From Herpetosiphon aurantiacus DSM 785 (lineage in GTDB: Bacteria > Chloroflexota > Chloroflexia > Chloroflexales > Herpetosiphonaceae), in contig CP000875.1 in assembly GCA_000018565.1 (NCBI GenBank), positions 5,099,199 to 5,163,198 of the forward strand: a DNA stretch of 64,000 nt, given 5' to 3'. The notes under the pieces were generated by a model. It searched no databases. It saw only the letters and a program-made list of their open reading frames with translations, and was not told the DNA's origin. Shown piece by piece: positions 26,209-33,844 of the stretch (within the stretch, counting starts at the first letter, position 1; every line of letters begins with the position of its first letter). The position numbers were made by a program, and so were the translations under genes.

Positions 26209-27870
26209 TTATTGCTCAAGATACCAATGTTGAACATCATACAGCCAATTGGCCGTATCCAACCGAATTTCGCCTTGAGTTGAACGCACCTGTTTGGCTA
26301 AGGCGACCGGAATCCGATCGGCCCACAGAAACACATACGGATATTCGGTTTGAATGATTGTGTTGGTTTGTTGATAGAGTTCGCGGCGGCGTTCAGTTGC
26401 GTAAAGTGCCCGCGCTGCCGTCGATAAATTATCGAAACTGGTGTTTTGAAACGCACCATAATTGCGCAGGCCAGGCCGTCCATCGGCAACCCCTTGGTAA
26501 ATTTGGCTCGAATGAAACAACGAGAAATTATCAGGATCGTAGGCGGTATACGAGGGCGAACCACCAACTCGACTATTGCCCCAACTCATCAAAGCCAAAT
26601 CAAAATCAAAGGGTGTTACCAATTTAGAGCGAATCACGCTCTCGAAATCGGCTGGCGTAACCACAATATTGAAGCCAACCGGACGTGTAGCAGCGGCGAT
26701 CCGTTCGGCAACCTCGATGCGGCGTTGGTCATCGCCCCGCACAAACAGCGCCATCGACAGCGTAATCCCGTTCGAGGCGCGAATTGTCGCACCTTCGGGC
26801 AAGACCCAGCCTGCTTGATCCAGTAATTCGCGAGCTTGATCTAAGTTGCGTTTGGGCAACTCACCAGTTGGCGCAACCCATGTGCCAGGCAAATGATCGC
26901 TCAAAATTGCTTGAGCGGCTGGGCCAGCGGTTTCGACAATTGTATTGAGATCGAGGCTTAATGCCAGCGCTTGGCGCACTCGCTGATCGCTGAAGATGCG
27001 ACCATCACGCATATTAAAGGCCAAATAATAAAAACCATTTTCAGGATAACTACCTATGCCAACTGTTGGCCCTAAGCCTTGGCTTTGTGCCCATGGCAAT
27101 TCTGCTGCCAATAAATCTCCATCGCGCACTGCTTGGCGAGCCACTTGCGGATCGGGGGCAACCACAAAGGCCACCCGATCGAGATAGGGCACGCCATCGA
27201 TATAGTTGCTATTGCGAATTAAGCTAATTGCTGAGCCAGCAGTCCGTTGCTCGAACATAAACGGGCCGCTACCAATTGGCTGCGTCAAAAGATTAAGCTG
27301 ATCAAGCTCAACTGGGCTTAATTGCTCAAACACATGTTTGGGCAAAATTGGCATGCTCAAGGCCGAGAGCAATGGCGCATAGGGTTCGCGCAACGAAATG
27401 ACCAAAGTTGTGTCATCGGGTGCAGTAACCTTGCGCACCAAGCCCTGAAGATCGGTCAATAATGGCGTGGTTGGGCTGATGCTTTGCATGGCGCTGATCG
27501 TCCAAGCCGCATCAGCAGCAGTCAAGGTCGTATCATCATGCCAACGAATATCGCTGCGCAAGGTCATGGTCAGGGTTTGGCCGATACTATCGCTTTGCCA
27601 GCTTGTAGCAACATCAGGTTGCGGAGCGAGGCTTTGATCAAGCTTAGTTAAACCACGATAGAGCAGGCCTAAAAGTTGAGCTTCTTCGTGGCAGGTTGGT
27701 TTCCACGGGTGCAAAGCTGCAATATCTTGGGCCGTGCGAATGGTTAACGTACCACCTTGCGGAACCTGAATTGGCGGTGTGGTTGGCTCGTTGGTGGGTG
27801 CTGGTGTGGAGCCGAGGCTACATGCTGTGAGCAAAACAGCCAATAATCCTAGGGTCAATATTCGCATCAT
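26209..27870 (-). CDS. Family 5 (peptide/nickel-type) solute-binding lipoprotein
   Basis: A 553-residue extracytoplasmic binding protein of the DppA/OppA family. A lipoprotein signal peptide (MMRILTLGLLAVLLTACSLG, lipobox LTAC) is followed by a Thr/Pro linker and the SBP5 domain (LTMTLRSDIRWHDDTTLTAA, PYAPLLSALSMPILPKHVFE). It binds oligopeptides or similar solutes. No permease or ATPase is adjacent, so it is an orphan or works with a distant transporter. Co-directional with the glycerate kinase gene 2 bp downstream. Confidence 0.87.
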   Translation of the reverse strand: MMRILTLGLLAVLLTACSLGSTPAPTNEPTTPPIQVPQGGTLTIRTAQDIAALHPWKPTCHEEAQLLGLLYRGLTKLDQSLAPQPDVATSWQSDSIGQTLTMTLRSDIRWHDDTTLTAADAAWTISAMQSISPTTPLLTDLQGLVRKVTAPDDTTLVISLREPYAPLLSALSMPILPKHVFEQLSPVELDQLNLLTQPIGSGPFMFEQRTAGSAISLIRNSNYIDGVPYLDRVAFVVAPDPQVARQAVRDGDLLAAELPWAQSQGLGPTVGIGSYPENGFYYLAFNMRDGRIFSDQRVRQALALSLDLNTIVETAGPAAQAILSDHLPGTWVAPTGELPKRNLDQARELLDQAGWVLPEGATIRASNGITLSMALFVRGDDQRRIEVAERIAAATRPVGFNIVVTPADFESVIRSKLVTPFDFDLALMSWGNSRVGGSPSYTAYDPDNFSLFHSSQIYQGVADGRPGLRNYGAFQNTSFDNLSTAARALYATERRRELYQQTNTIIQTEYPYVFLWADRIPVALAKQVRSTQGEIRLDTANWLYDVQHWYLEQ

Positions 27871-27913
27871 AGAAGCTTATTACTCCACAAGAGCGCTAGA
27901 ACGCCCACTCGAA

Positions 27914-28429
27914 TCAACTAAACAAGCCCATCGCATAGCCCAAACCCATATAGGTGATGACCCATGCCACTAAGCCGCAACCCATACCAAGCGCAAAGCG
28001 CGGCCATGGCATTCCTAAGGCACCAGGAATTAAGGTTGTGCCTAAGCGAAACGTTGGTAATATTCGAATCACAATCAGCCCAAGCACCGCACGCCGTTCC
28101 AGCCAACCGACAATTCGGTCGCGTCGCCGTTGGGATAGACCGATCTTGGGGCCAATTCGATTGAGTAACGGCAAGCCACCGCGCCGCCCAATCCAAAACA
28201 TGGTTACAGCACCTGGCACTAAAGCCAAGATAGCCAAGCCCATCAACCAAATTGGCAGATCGCCTTGGCGGCCAAGCAAAAAGCCACCAGCAACCAACAC
28301 AAAATTGCCTGGAATTGGCAGTGGTGCGCCAAATTCGCTGAACAACAAATAACTCAACGTGAGCCAGTAGACATTGGCCTCAAGCTGAATAACCGCACTA
28401 TTGAAGGCCTGAACGATTGAATCCCACAT
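27914..28429 (-). CDS. DedA/SNARE-associated family membrane protein
   Basis: A 171-residue membrane protein with the DedA layout: FSEFGAPLPIPGNFVLVAGG (E..G.P.P), a re-entrant hydrophobic stretch, and ARVLPTFR-like VIRILPTFRLGTTLIPGALG with the conserved basic residue. DedA proteins act in membrane lipid recycling and envelope homeostasis as proton-dependent lipid transporters. The ATG at 28429 (MWDSIVQAF) is preceded by GGAAG. It is somewhat short for the family (~200) but looks complete. Confidence 0.8.
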   Translation of the reverse strand: MWDSIVQAFNSAVIQLEANVYWLTLSYLLFSEFGAPLPIPGNFVLVAGGFLLGRQGDLPIWLMGLAILALVPGAVTMFWIGRRGGLPLLNRIGPKIGLSQRRRDRIVGWLERRAVLGLIVIRILPTFRLGTTLIPGALGMPWPRFALGMGCGLVAWVITYMGLGYAMGLFS

Positions 28430-29179
28430 AGGTTGCTTCCACCTAGATAACCGCGCATCTATCATACACTGATTTGGGTAGAACAGAACATCAAGCAAAG
28501 ACCATACATAACGTTTTTTAACTACGAAGGACACCAAGAGCACGAAGGGGTTCTCAATCCCTTGTTCGTGCCTTACCCAACGATTTGGCTAAGATCCTGC
28601 GAGCTTAACTGAATCCTGACTCATCTCCCACGGTGGCAGGCTAGGAGGTGAGGGCATCAACAGCGCTGGCAAATTCCACCCAATAAAATAACCAGTACAG
28701 CTAACCACGTAGCTAGCTGATTGAGTTTTTAAGCGGTAACTCTTGCATACCCATAGTAAGCGATCAACAATTAATAAAGCCTCATCATTTCTTCACACTG
28801 ATGACATTGTATGACACAGAGGCATGCGATAGTATTTAGGTGGAAGGGATTGTCGGATCAAGGCTTGGCTCACGATTTTGCTAGCAGGAACACACCAATG
28901 CAACCGCGTACTTGCTTCGTTCTAAGCCCTTGCTTGGGTGCAATGCCTGCCCCAATTGGCTTGATGCCAACCACAGCCCCAATATCTCGGTTTGAGGGAA
29001 CGAAGCGTTCTGCATGGTGGTTATTCTTGCATAATCAGGCTTCAGACCGACCAACAATCGGTTTATATGCCCTGATGCGGATGGCAACGCTCGGCTATAC
29101 TTTGGTCATCCTGCTGCCATACCAAATGCTTGGTGTGTTTGGGCGTTGGTAGCAGCGTCAGCGTTTATAGGGGGGAACC
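28430..29179. other. 750-bp gap with decayed repeats, no convincing gene
   Basis: It holds a CACGAAGG-type repeat near 28525-28550 and a decayed relative of the palindromic repeat near 28618-28680 (CTCCCACGGTGGCAGGCTAG, then GGTGAGGGCAT and AAATTCCACCC). A 113-codon frame at 28811-29152 has no ribosome binding site and odd composition, so it was not called. Confidence 0.6.
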
Positions 29180-30109
29180 ATGAGCAACTGGGAAAAGACG
29201 TTTGGTAAGCGCGATTTACCAACACCACCAGCATGGGTCAATTTTTTCAATCCACAGCAATGGCAAGATTTTCGCCAAATCGTGGAGCGTTATTTGAAAA
29301 ATCTTGGTTTGCCCGTGCGGCCTGAAAACCAAGGCTTTGTGGTGCTTGCTGACCATGCAGGGTGGAGTAAAGATACCCGCATTGGGTTAAGCTCACTGGC
29401 TCAAAAATGCTATGCCCATCCCCAATCGCAATGGCTGGCAGTTATTACCGATCATTTTGAGGCAATGCACAAGGGTTTTGAAAACGAAGTGCTCTTGCAA
29501 GATGAAATAAACGATTTTGAAAGTATTCGCGATTTGTTGGCAATTCGCTTGTGGGCCTTGGAGCCTGAGTTACGCGAGAAGCTGATTTATCGCGAAGATT
29601 TACAGGATGTCTGCTCGGTGCTGGTGTTTGATTTGCCCACCACGATTCGTAGCGTAAGCAGCGACGAAGCGATGGCTTGGGGCAAAACCAACGAGGAATT
29701 GTTTGCGGTCGCCTTGGAAAACTTGCGTGGGCGTGAGTTGCGCCTCACCGAACATGAACTGGACGATGGCATTAACGTGCTAGCTATCACTGGCGACGAT
29801 TTCTTGATTGGTTCGCAAAGCCTGTTGCTTGAGCAATACCCGCAATGTGTCGGGCGTTTCGGCTCGTTGGTAGCAGTGCCCAATCGCCATGTGGTGCTAT
29901 GCTATCCCATTAATGAGCCAATTGCCTTGGAAGCTTGGACGAGCATGTTACCAGTCGTGGAAGGCATGTATCGCAATGGGCCTGGCTCGATCTCCAATCA
30001 GGTTTTTTGGTACGATAACGGTGCATTTACCCACTTGCCCCACTCGCAAGAGCAGCAAGCGGTGCGTTTATCGCCGCCAACTACCTTTTTAACGACCTTT
30101 CAAGAATAG
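29180..30109 (+). CDS. Hypothetical protein, possibly DUF1444-like
   Basis: A 309-residue soluble protein behind a clear GGGGGGAA box. It has no signal peptide or membrane segment. The middle (VLVFDLPTTIRSVSSDEAMA, NLRGRELRLTEHELDDGINV) and a C-terminal stretch (GSLVAVPNRHVVLCYPINEP) vaguely resemble the YtpQ/DUF1444 family; this is not certain. It ends just before a strong terminator, so it is separate from the peptide operon that follows. Confidence 0.65.
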   Translation: MSNWEKTFGKRDLPTPPAWVNFFNPQQWQDFRQIVERYLKNLGLPVRPENQGFVVLADHAGWSKDTRIGLSSLAQKCYAHPQSQWLAVITDHFEAMHKGFENEVLLQDEINDFESIRDLLAIRLWALEPELREKLIYREDLQDVCSVLVFDLPTTIRSVSSDEAMAWGKTNEELFAVALENLRGRELRLTEHELDDGINVLAITGDDFLIGSQSLLLEQYPQCVGRFGSLVAVPNRHVVLCYPINEPIALEAWTSMLPVVEGMYRNGPGSISNQVFWYDNGAFTHLPHSQEQQAVRLSPPTTFLTTFQE

Positions 30110-30137
30110 AAGCTCAAACCAGATTAAAATTCGCTAG

Positions 30138-30173
30138 CCTGCTGTTGCCAGAAGGGTCAACAGCAGGTTTTTT
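30138..30173 (+). terminator. Rho-independent terminator
   Basis: A perfect 10-bp stem (CCTGCTGTTG 30138-30147 with CAACAGCAGG 30158-30167) with a 10-base loop is followed by six Ts. It isolates the upstream hypothetical gene from the peptide array. Confidence 0.92.
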
Positions 30174-30289
30174 GTTGTTTAATTGATAAGGTACACACTG
30201 CAACTACCATACATTCTTATCTTAAAAAAAGGTAAATGATTGTGACATTTGTGAAAATGGTTATTAATCGTTTACTCATATTAAGCTAG

Positions 30290-30319
30290 TAGACAAAGGT
30301 TAAGAACTATAGGTATACT
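30290..30319 (+). promoter_or_regulatory. Sigma-70-like promoter of the peptide array
   Basis: TAGACA (30290-30295) and TATACT (30314-30319) are separated by 18 bp; each matches the consensus at 5 of 6 positions. Transcription would begin near 30326, giving a ~30-base leader before the first peptide gene. The DNA just upstream is AT-rich compared with the window. No other promoter this good was seen inside the array. Confidence 0.6.
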
Positions 30320-30356
30320 GGATGTAATTCAATTAGTACTAAAGAAAGGAGATCGC

Positions 30357-30440
30357 ATGAAGAAATTGGCTGTACGCAAAGTCGAAACCCTCAAAACCAC
30401 AGCAGCATTCTATTCAGGTGGTTGTGAATGGATTCCATAA
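30357..30440 (+). CDS. Array peptide 1 (27 aa), putative RiPP/signal precursor
   Basis: The first of thirteen tandem precursor genes, with an AAAGGAG ribosome site. The conserved block is MKKLAVRKVETL-KTTAAF-YSGGC and the tail only EWIP, the shortest in the array. Variant residues (V9, S20) and the isolated position mark it as a diverged member. Stop TAA. Confidence 0.8.
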   Translation: MKKLAVRKVETLKTTAAFYSGGCEWIP

Positions 30441-30560
30441 ACACCCTGCTGTAAAACCCACCTCATCGAAGCACATCCTCTTTCCATCATCGCATTGCTT
30501 CAAATACCCAACACTTAATGAAACTAAATACGATCATTTTCATTCCAATGAAGGATTTCC

Positions 30561-30665
30561 GTGAAAAAGATCACCTTGCGTAAAGCTGAAACCTTGAAAA
30601 CCCCTGCGGCATTGAATGCTGGCGGGTGTAATTCAGGCGTTGGCAGAATTATTATGATTCGCTAA
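30561..30665 (+). CDS. Array peptide 2 (34 aa), diverged precursor with GTG start
   Basis: The GTG at 30561 has AAGGA five bases upstream; a nearby ATG is out of frame. The conserved block is kept (RKAETLKT) but altered at T15P, F18L and Y19N, then AGGC. The tail NSGVGRIIMIR does not end in Pro, unlike most members. This is the most diverged member. Confidence 0.75.
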   Translation: MKKITLRKAETLKTPAALNAGGCNSGVGRIIMIR

Positions 30666-30779
30666 GCCAGTACAGCAATACGTTCTGAAGCAAACCACCA
30701 CCTACATTTTGCTCCAAGGCTTCAGAGTAATCGCGGATGATTGTCGCACACTTAACTATCATCTTAAAGGAGCAACACT

Positions 30780-30893
30780 ATGAAGAAGATCACCATTCGC
30801 AAAGCAGAAACCCTCAAAACGACTGCTGCTTTCTACGCTGGCGGCTGTGGCAGCCCAATCGGCCCAGGTCGCGGCGGTGTGCAAATCCCATAA
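30780..30893 (+). CDS. Array peptide 3 (37 aa), putative precursor
   Basis: AAAGGAG site before the ATG. Consensus block (MKKITIRKAETL, KTTAAFYAGGC) followed by the tail GSPIGPGRGGVQIP, one of the two longest. Stop TAA. The tail is close to that of peptide 4, suggesting a duplication. Confidence 0.85.
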   Translation: MKKITIRKAETLKTTAAFYAGGCGSPIGPGRGGVQIP

Positions 30894-30914
30894 TTCTGAT
30901 ACCTCACAACTACG

Positions 30915-31007
30915 CTATTTGCACATACCTTGATTTCCTCCTCAGCCTGCAAATAGTTCCACTGGGTAACATAGTGCCGAATAATCCCCTATCCAACTAG
31001 GGTTATT
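30915..31007 (+). promoter_or_regulatory. Two-hairpin intergenic cassette before peptide 4
   Basis: Hairpin one pairs CTATTTGCA (30915-30923) with TGCAAATAG (30948-30956) across a 24-base loop. Hairpin two pairs AATAA..CCCTA (30980-30991) with TAGGGTTATT (30998-31007) and ends right at the ribosome site AGGAG. The same cassette recurs before peptide 6. It may control translation or mRNA processing. Confidence 0.6.
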
Positions 31008-31019
31008 AGGAGTGTTCAC

Positions 31020-31130
31020 ATGAAGAAAATTACCATTCGCAAAGCTGAAACCCTCAAAACCACCGCTGCCTTCTATGCTGGTGGCTGTGGCGGCCCGATT
31101 GGCCCAGGTCGCGGCGGTTTGATCCCATAA
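31020..31130 (+). CDS. Array peptide 4 (36 aa), putative precursor
   Basis: AGGAG site directly after a hairpin. Consensus block through YAGGC, tail GGPIGPGRGGLIP. Stop TAA. Nearly the same tail as peptide 3, with small substitutions. Confidence 0.85.
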   Translation: MKKITIRKAETLKTTAAFYAGGCGGPIGPGRGGLIP

Positions 31131-31167
31131 TCGGTTCCCCCTTTACGATTAACTTAAGGAGCAAGCA

Positions 31168-31278
31168 ATGAAGAAAATTACTATTCGCAAAGCCGAAACC
31201 CTCAAAACCACCGCCGCCTTCTATGCTGGTGGTTGTGGCCCGATTGGCCCAATCCGTGGTGGCACCCTAATTCCATAA
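31168..31278 (+). CDS. Array peptide 5 (36 aa), putative precursor
   Basis: TTAAGGAG site. Consensus block, tail GPIGPIRGGTLIP. Stop TAA. It lies only 37 bp after peptide 4, so the two share a transcript. Confidence 0.85.
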   Translation: MKKITIRKAETLKTTAAFYAGGCGPIGPIRGGTLIP

Positions 31279-31290
31279 TTCTTCCCTTTG

Positions 31291-31387
31291 CTATTTGCAT
31301 TCCTTCCCGCTCTTATCTCCCGCTGCAAATAGTTCTACAGATAGCTGATGAATGATTAAGCCATAGCCCATAGTGGTATGGGTTTAT
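31291..31387 (+). promoter_or_regulatory. Second copy of the two-hairpin cassette, before peptide 6
   Basis: CTATTTGCA (31291-31299) pairs with TGCAAATAG (31324-31332), again with a 24-base loop. CCCATA (31367-31372) pairs with TATGGG (31377-31382), followed by TTTATTAGGAG. The second stem differs in sequence from that at 30987 but still pairs, which supports a functional RNA structure. Confidence 0.6.
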
Positions 31388-31399
31388 TAGGAGTACCTT

Positions 31400-31492
31400 A
31401 TGAAAAAGATCGCTATTCGCAAAGCCGAAACCCTCAAAACCACCGCCGCCTTCTATGCTGGTGGCTGCGGCGGCCCGCGCCCACTCCCATAA
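31400..31492 (+). CDS. Array peptide 6 (30 aa), putative precursor
   Basis: AGGAG site. Consensus block with A5 (MKKIAIRKAE), tail GGPRPLP. Stop TAA. Shares the MKKIAI start with peptide 7. Confidence 0.85.
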   Translation: MKKIAIRKAETLKTTAAFYAGGCGGPRPLP

Positions 31493-31529
31493 TTTTGCTT
31501 GATTAATTATGAATCCAAGGAGTTTTCCA

Positions 31530-31625
31530 ATGAAAAAGATCGCTATTCGCAAAGCCGAAACCCTCAAAACCACTGCTGCCTTCTATGCTGGTGGCTGTGG
31601 CGGTCCCCCTCGCCAAATCCCATAA
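31530..31625 (+). CDS. Array peptide 7 (31 aa), putative precursor
   Basis: CCAAGGAG site. Consensus block with A5, tail GGPPRQIP. Stop TAA. It follows peptide 6 by 37 bp. Confidence 0.85.
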   Translation: MKKIAIRKAETLKTTAAFYAGGCGGPPRQIP

Positions 31626-31650
31626 TTTTACTAGGCCAAGGAGCTTGCCA

Positions 31651-31737
31651 ATGAAAAAGCTTGCTATCCGCAAAACCGAAACGCTCAGAACAACCGCTGC
31701 TTTCTATGCTGGTGGCTGTGGGGTTCGTTTTCCATAA
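31651..31737 (+). CDS. Array peptide 8 (28 aa), putative precursor
   Basis: CCAAGGAG site. Block MKKLAIRKTETL-RTTAAFYAGGC (K13 is R here only), short tail GVRFP. Stop TAA. Confidence 0.83.
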   Translation: MKKLAIRKTETLRTTAAFYAGGCGVRFP

Positions 31738-31786
31738 TCGTAAACGCTAACCGACAACGAATTAATGTGTGTAAAGGAGTTTTCCA

Positions 31787-31876
31787 ATGAAAAAGCTTGC
31801 TATCCGCAAAACCGAAACCCTCAAAACCACTGCCGCTTTCTATGCTGGTGGCTGTGGCCCAATTCGCTTGCCATAA
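31787..31876 (+). CDS. Array peptide 9 (29 aa), putative precursor
   Basis: GTAAAGGAG site. Block with L4 and T9, tail GPIRLP. Stop TAA. Its upstream spacer (from ~31738) is nearly identical to that before peptide 10, marking a recent tandem duplication. Confidence 0.85.
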   Translation: MKKLAIRKTETLKTTAAFYAGGCGPIRLP

Positions 31877-31926
31877 TCGTAAGCGCTATACCGACGACGA
31901 ATTAATGTGTGTAAAGGAGCTTTCCA

Positions 31927-32019
31927 ATGAAAAAGATTGTTATTCGCAAAACTGAAACCCTCAAAACCACCGCCGCTTTCTATGCTGGTAGCTGTGGCCC
32001 AATCTTCGCCCAACCCTAG
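31927..32019 (+). CDS. Array peptide 10 (30 aa), putative precursor
   Basis: GTAAAGGAG site. Block MKKIVIRKTETL-KTTAAFYAGSC: the only member with Ser in place of the second Gly before Cys. Tail GPIFAQP. Stop TAG; peptides 10-13 all use TAG. Confidence 0.83.
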   Translation: MKKIVIRKTETLKTTAAFYAGSCGPIFAQP

Positions 32020-32058
32020 TTTCGGCTTGGATTCATTAAGCATCTTAGGGGGATTTTT

Positions 32059-32166
32059 ATGAAGAAGCTAACAATTCGCAAGGCCGAAACCCTCAAAACC
32101 ACTGCTGCCTTCTATGCTGGTGGTTGTGGTGGGCCAATTAGTCCTTTCCCAATCCTTGAACCTTAG
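32059..32166 (+). CDS. Array peptide 11 (35 aa), putative precursor
   Basis: Ribosome site GGGGGA. Block MKKLTIRKAE..., tail GGPISPFPILEP with an acidic residue near the end. Stop TAG. It belongs to the acidic-tail group with peptides 12 and 13. Confidence 0.85.
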   Translation: MKKLTIRKAETLKTTAAFYAGGCGGPISPFPILEP

Positions 32167-32204
32167 TTTGTACTAATTGGAACACGTGTGTAAGGAGTGT
32201 TTTT

Positions 32205-32318
32205 ATGAAGAAGCTAACAATTCGCAAGGCCGAAACCCTCAAAACCACCGCTGCCTTCTATGCTGGTGGTTGTGGCCCCATCGTGATTGGCCCAGGCCCA
32301 ATCTTCATTGAACCATAG
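32205..32318 (+). CDS. Array peptide 12 (37 aa), putative precursor
   Basis: TAAGGAG site. Block as in peptide 11, tail GPIVIGPGPIFIEP. Stop TAG. Confidence 0.85.
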   Translation: MKKLTIRKAETLKTTAAFYAGGCGPIVIGPGPIFIEP

Positions 32319-32357
32319 GATTATTGCAGATTCTTTGTGTGCGTAAGGAGAACTCTC

Positions 32358-32465
32358 ATGAAAAAAATTACTATTCGTAAGGTAGAAACCCTCAAAACCA
32401 CCGCTGCCTTCTATGCTGGTGGCTGCGACCCAAGTTTCCCCATCGGCCCAATCTTAGAAAATTAG
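32358..32465 (+). CDS. Array peptide 13 (35 aa), putative precursor
   Basis: TAAGGAG site. Block MKKITIRKVE..., then Cys followed by Asp: tail DPSFPIGPILEN, which lacks the final Pro. Stop TAG. The last precursor, 77 bp before the protease gene on the same strand. Confidence 0.83.
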   Translation: MKKITIRKVETLKTTAAFYAGGCDPSFPIGPILEN

Positions 32466-32542
32466 GCCAAGCTAATATGTGAGTAAGCGAGCAGGAGAAG
32501 GTTTTGGTTAATCCCAAACACTAGAAGGGTGGGTCTGGTGCT

Positions 32543-33844
32543 ATGACGAGTATGGTTGCTGCTTCGCCGAATCCTTTGTATGCTGCTTCAGCCTTTGTTG
32601 ATGTGTATCCATTTGTGCGTCAGCAAGAGAGCGAAGAAGAGTTATTAATTGGGCGAGTTGATACTAATAATTTTATTATGCTGCCGAAAGAGGCAGTCGA
32701 GGTTTTGGATGATTTGGCGCAGGGCAAGAGTGTTGGTGAAGCCCAAGCCCTCTATGCCGAACGCTACGGCGAAATCCCCGATCTGGCCGATTTGCTTGAA
32801 CAATTAGAATCTGAAGGTTTTGTTCAGCCACTGCATTCCGATACAGTGCGTTTTGGTCAACAATCCCCCGTAACTGCTGCTACTGCTAGCGCCAACCCCA
32901 ATCAACCACGTGCTGTACGCTTTCACTTTACCTTCTTTCCAATCCGTTTGGCTCAAGTGTTGTTCAGCCCGATCTTACTGGTTTGCTATGCGCTCTTTAT
33001 TGGTGGGGCGGCGGCAATCGTTGTAGCTCAACCATCAATTGTGGCCGGCTGGCGAGCCATGGTCGTCGATCAACAAATGGCGCTCTTTACCTTGATCATC
33101 ATGCTGCATGGGTTTGTGATCACCTTTTTCCATGAGCTTGGGCATGCGGTGGCGGCCCGTTCGCGGGGAGTCGATGTGCGCTTTGGCATTGGGCGACGTT
33201 TATGGGTGATTGTGGCTGAAACTGATATGTCAGGCATTTGGTCGATTCAGCGCAACCTGCGATTTTTACCAATTTTTGCCGGCATGATTGTCGATTTGCT
33301 CAGTGCAGCAATTATGGTCTACCTCGCATTTATGCATCAACGCCAAATCATTAATCTTTCTGATTTTGGCTATATCTTGGTGCGGGCGTTTATGTGGAGC
33401 TACCTGCTGAATTTGCTGTTTCAATTTTATTTCTTTGTGCGCACCGACATCTACTATGTCCTCTCGACATGGCTTCGTTGCTCAAACTTAATGGGCGATA
33501 CAGCAAATTATATGATCAATCGTTTCAATCGTTTATTGGGACGCGCTGAAGTTCATAATCAGGCAGCTATTCCTGAACGTGAGCGCAAGATTATCAAACG
33601 ATATGCCTTTTTCTGGCTAATTGGGCGGATGCTGGCGTTTTATTCACTCTTCTTCTTAACCCTGCCAATTTTATGGAGCTATGCCAGCATTTTATTTGAA
33701 CGAATGTTTGGTAGCGCCAGCGCTGGTATGCAGGTGCTCGATTCAATTTTGGCAGCCATTTTGATCTTTATTAGCCAAGCTGTTGGAATTTTCCTCTGGC
33801 TTTGGAGCTTGATCCGCAGAAAGGTTAGCGTCGATGACATCTAA
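32543..33844 (+). CDS. M50-type membrane metalloprotease with PqqD-like N-terminal domain
   Basis: A 433-residue protein. Residues ~20-95 (RVDTNNFIMLPKEAVEVLDD, then DLADLLEQLESEGFV) resemble a PqqD-like winged helix, the fold that binds leader peptides in many RiPP systems (RRE). About six membrane segments follow. The second carries HELGH (197-201), the zinc motif of M50 intramembrane proteases. A later FFVRTDIYYVL...SNLMGD stretch probably supplies the third metal ligand. It probably cuts or exports the array peptides. It lies 77 bp after the last precursor and overlaps the next gene by 11 bp. A bicupin or radical-SAM partner is absent nearby. Confidence 0.85.
   Translation: MTSMVAASPNPLYAASAFVDVYPFVRQQESEEELLIGRVDTNNFIMLPKEAVEVLDDLAQGKSVGEAQALYAERYGEIPDLADLLEQLESEGFVQPLHSDTVRFGQQSPVTAATASANPNQPRAVRFHFTFFPIRLAQVLFSPILLVCYALFIGGAAAIVVAQPSIVAGWRAMVVDQQMALFTLIIMLHGFVITFFHELGHAVAARSRGVDVRFGIGRRLWVIVAETDMSGIWSIQRNLRFLPIFAGMIVDLLSAAIMVYLAFMHQRQIINLSDFGYILVRAFMWSYLLNLLFQFYFFVRTDIYYVLSTWLRCSNLMGDTANYMINRFNRLLGRAEVHNQAAIPERERKIIKRYAFFWLIGRMLAFYSLFFLTLPILWSYASILFERMFGSASAGMQVLDSILAAILIFISQAVGIFLWLWSLIRRKVSVDDI

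Noticed and set aside
28811-29152. 113-codon open frame
   Set aside because: No ribosome binding site, uneven composition, and it lies in repeat-derived DNA before a gene with a strong site.
30737-31000. 87-codon frame overlapping array peptide 3
   Set aside because: It runs out of frame across a peptide gene that has its own ribosome site and conserved product; it has no site of its own.
31313-31573. 86-codon minus-strand frame with repeated units
   Set aside because: It is the complement of array peptides 6 and 7; its repeats simply mirror the precursor leaders.
30357-32465. CRISPR-like direct repeats
   Set aside because: The repeated ~70-bp units are in-frame coding sequence with start codons and ribosome sites, the spacing is irregular, and no cas genes are present.
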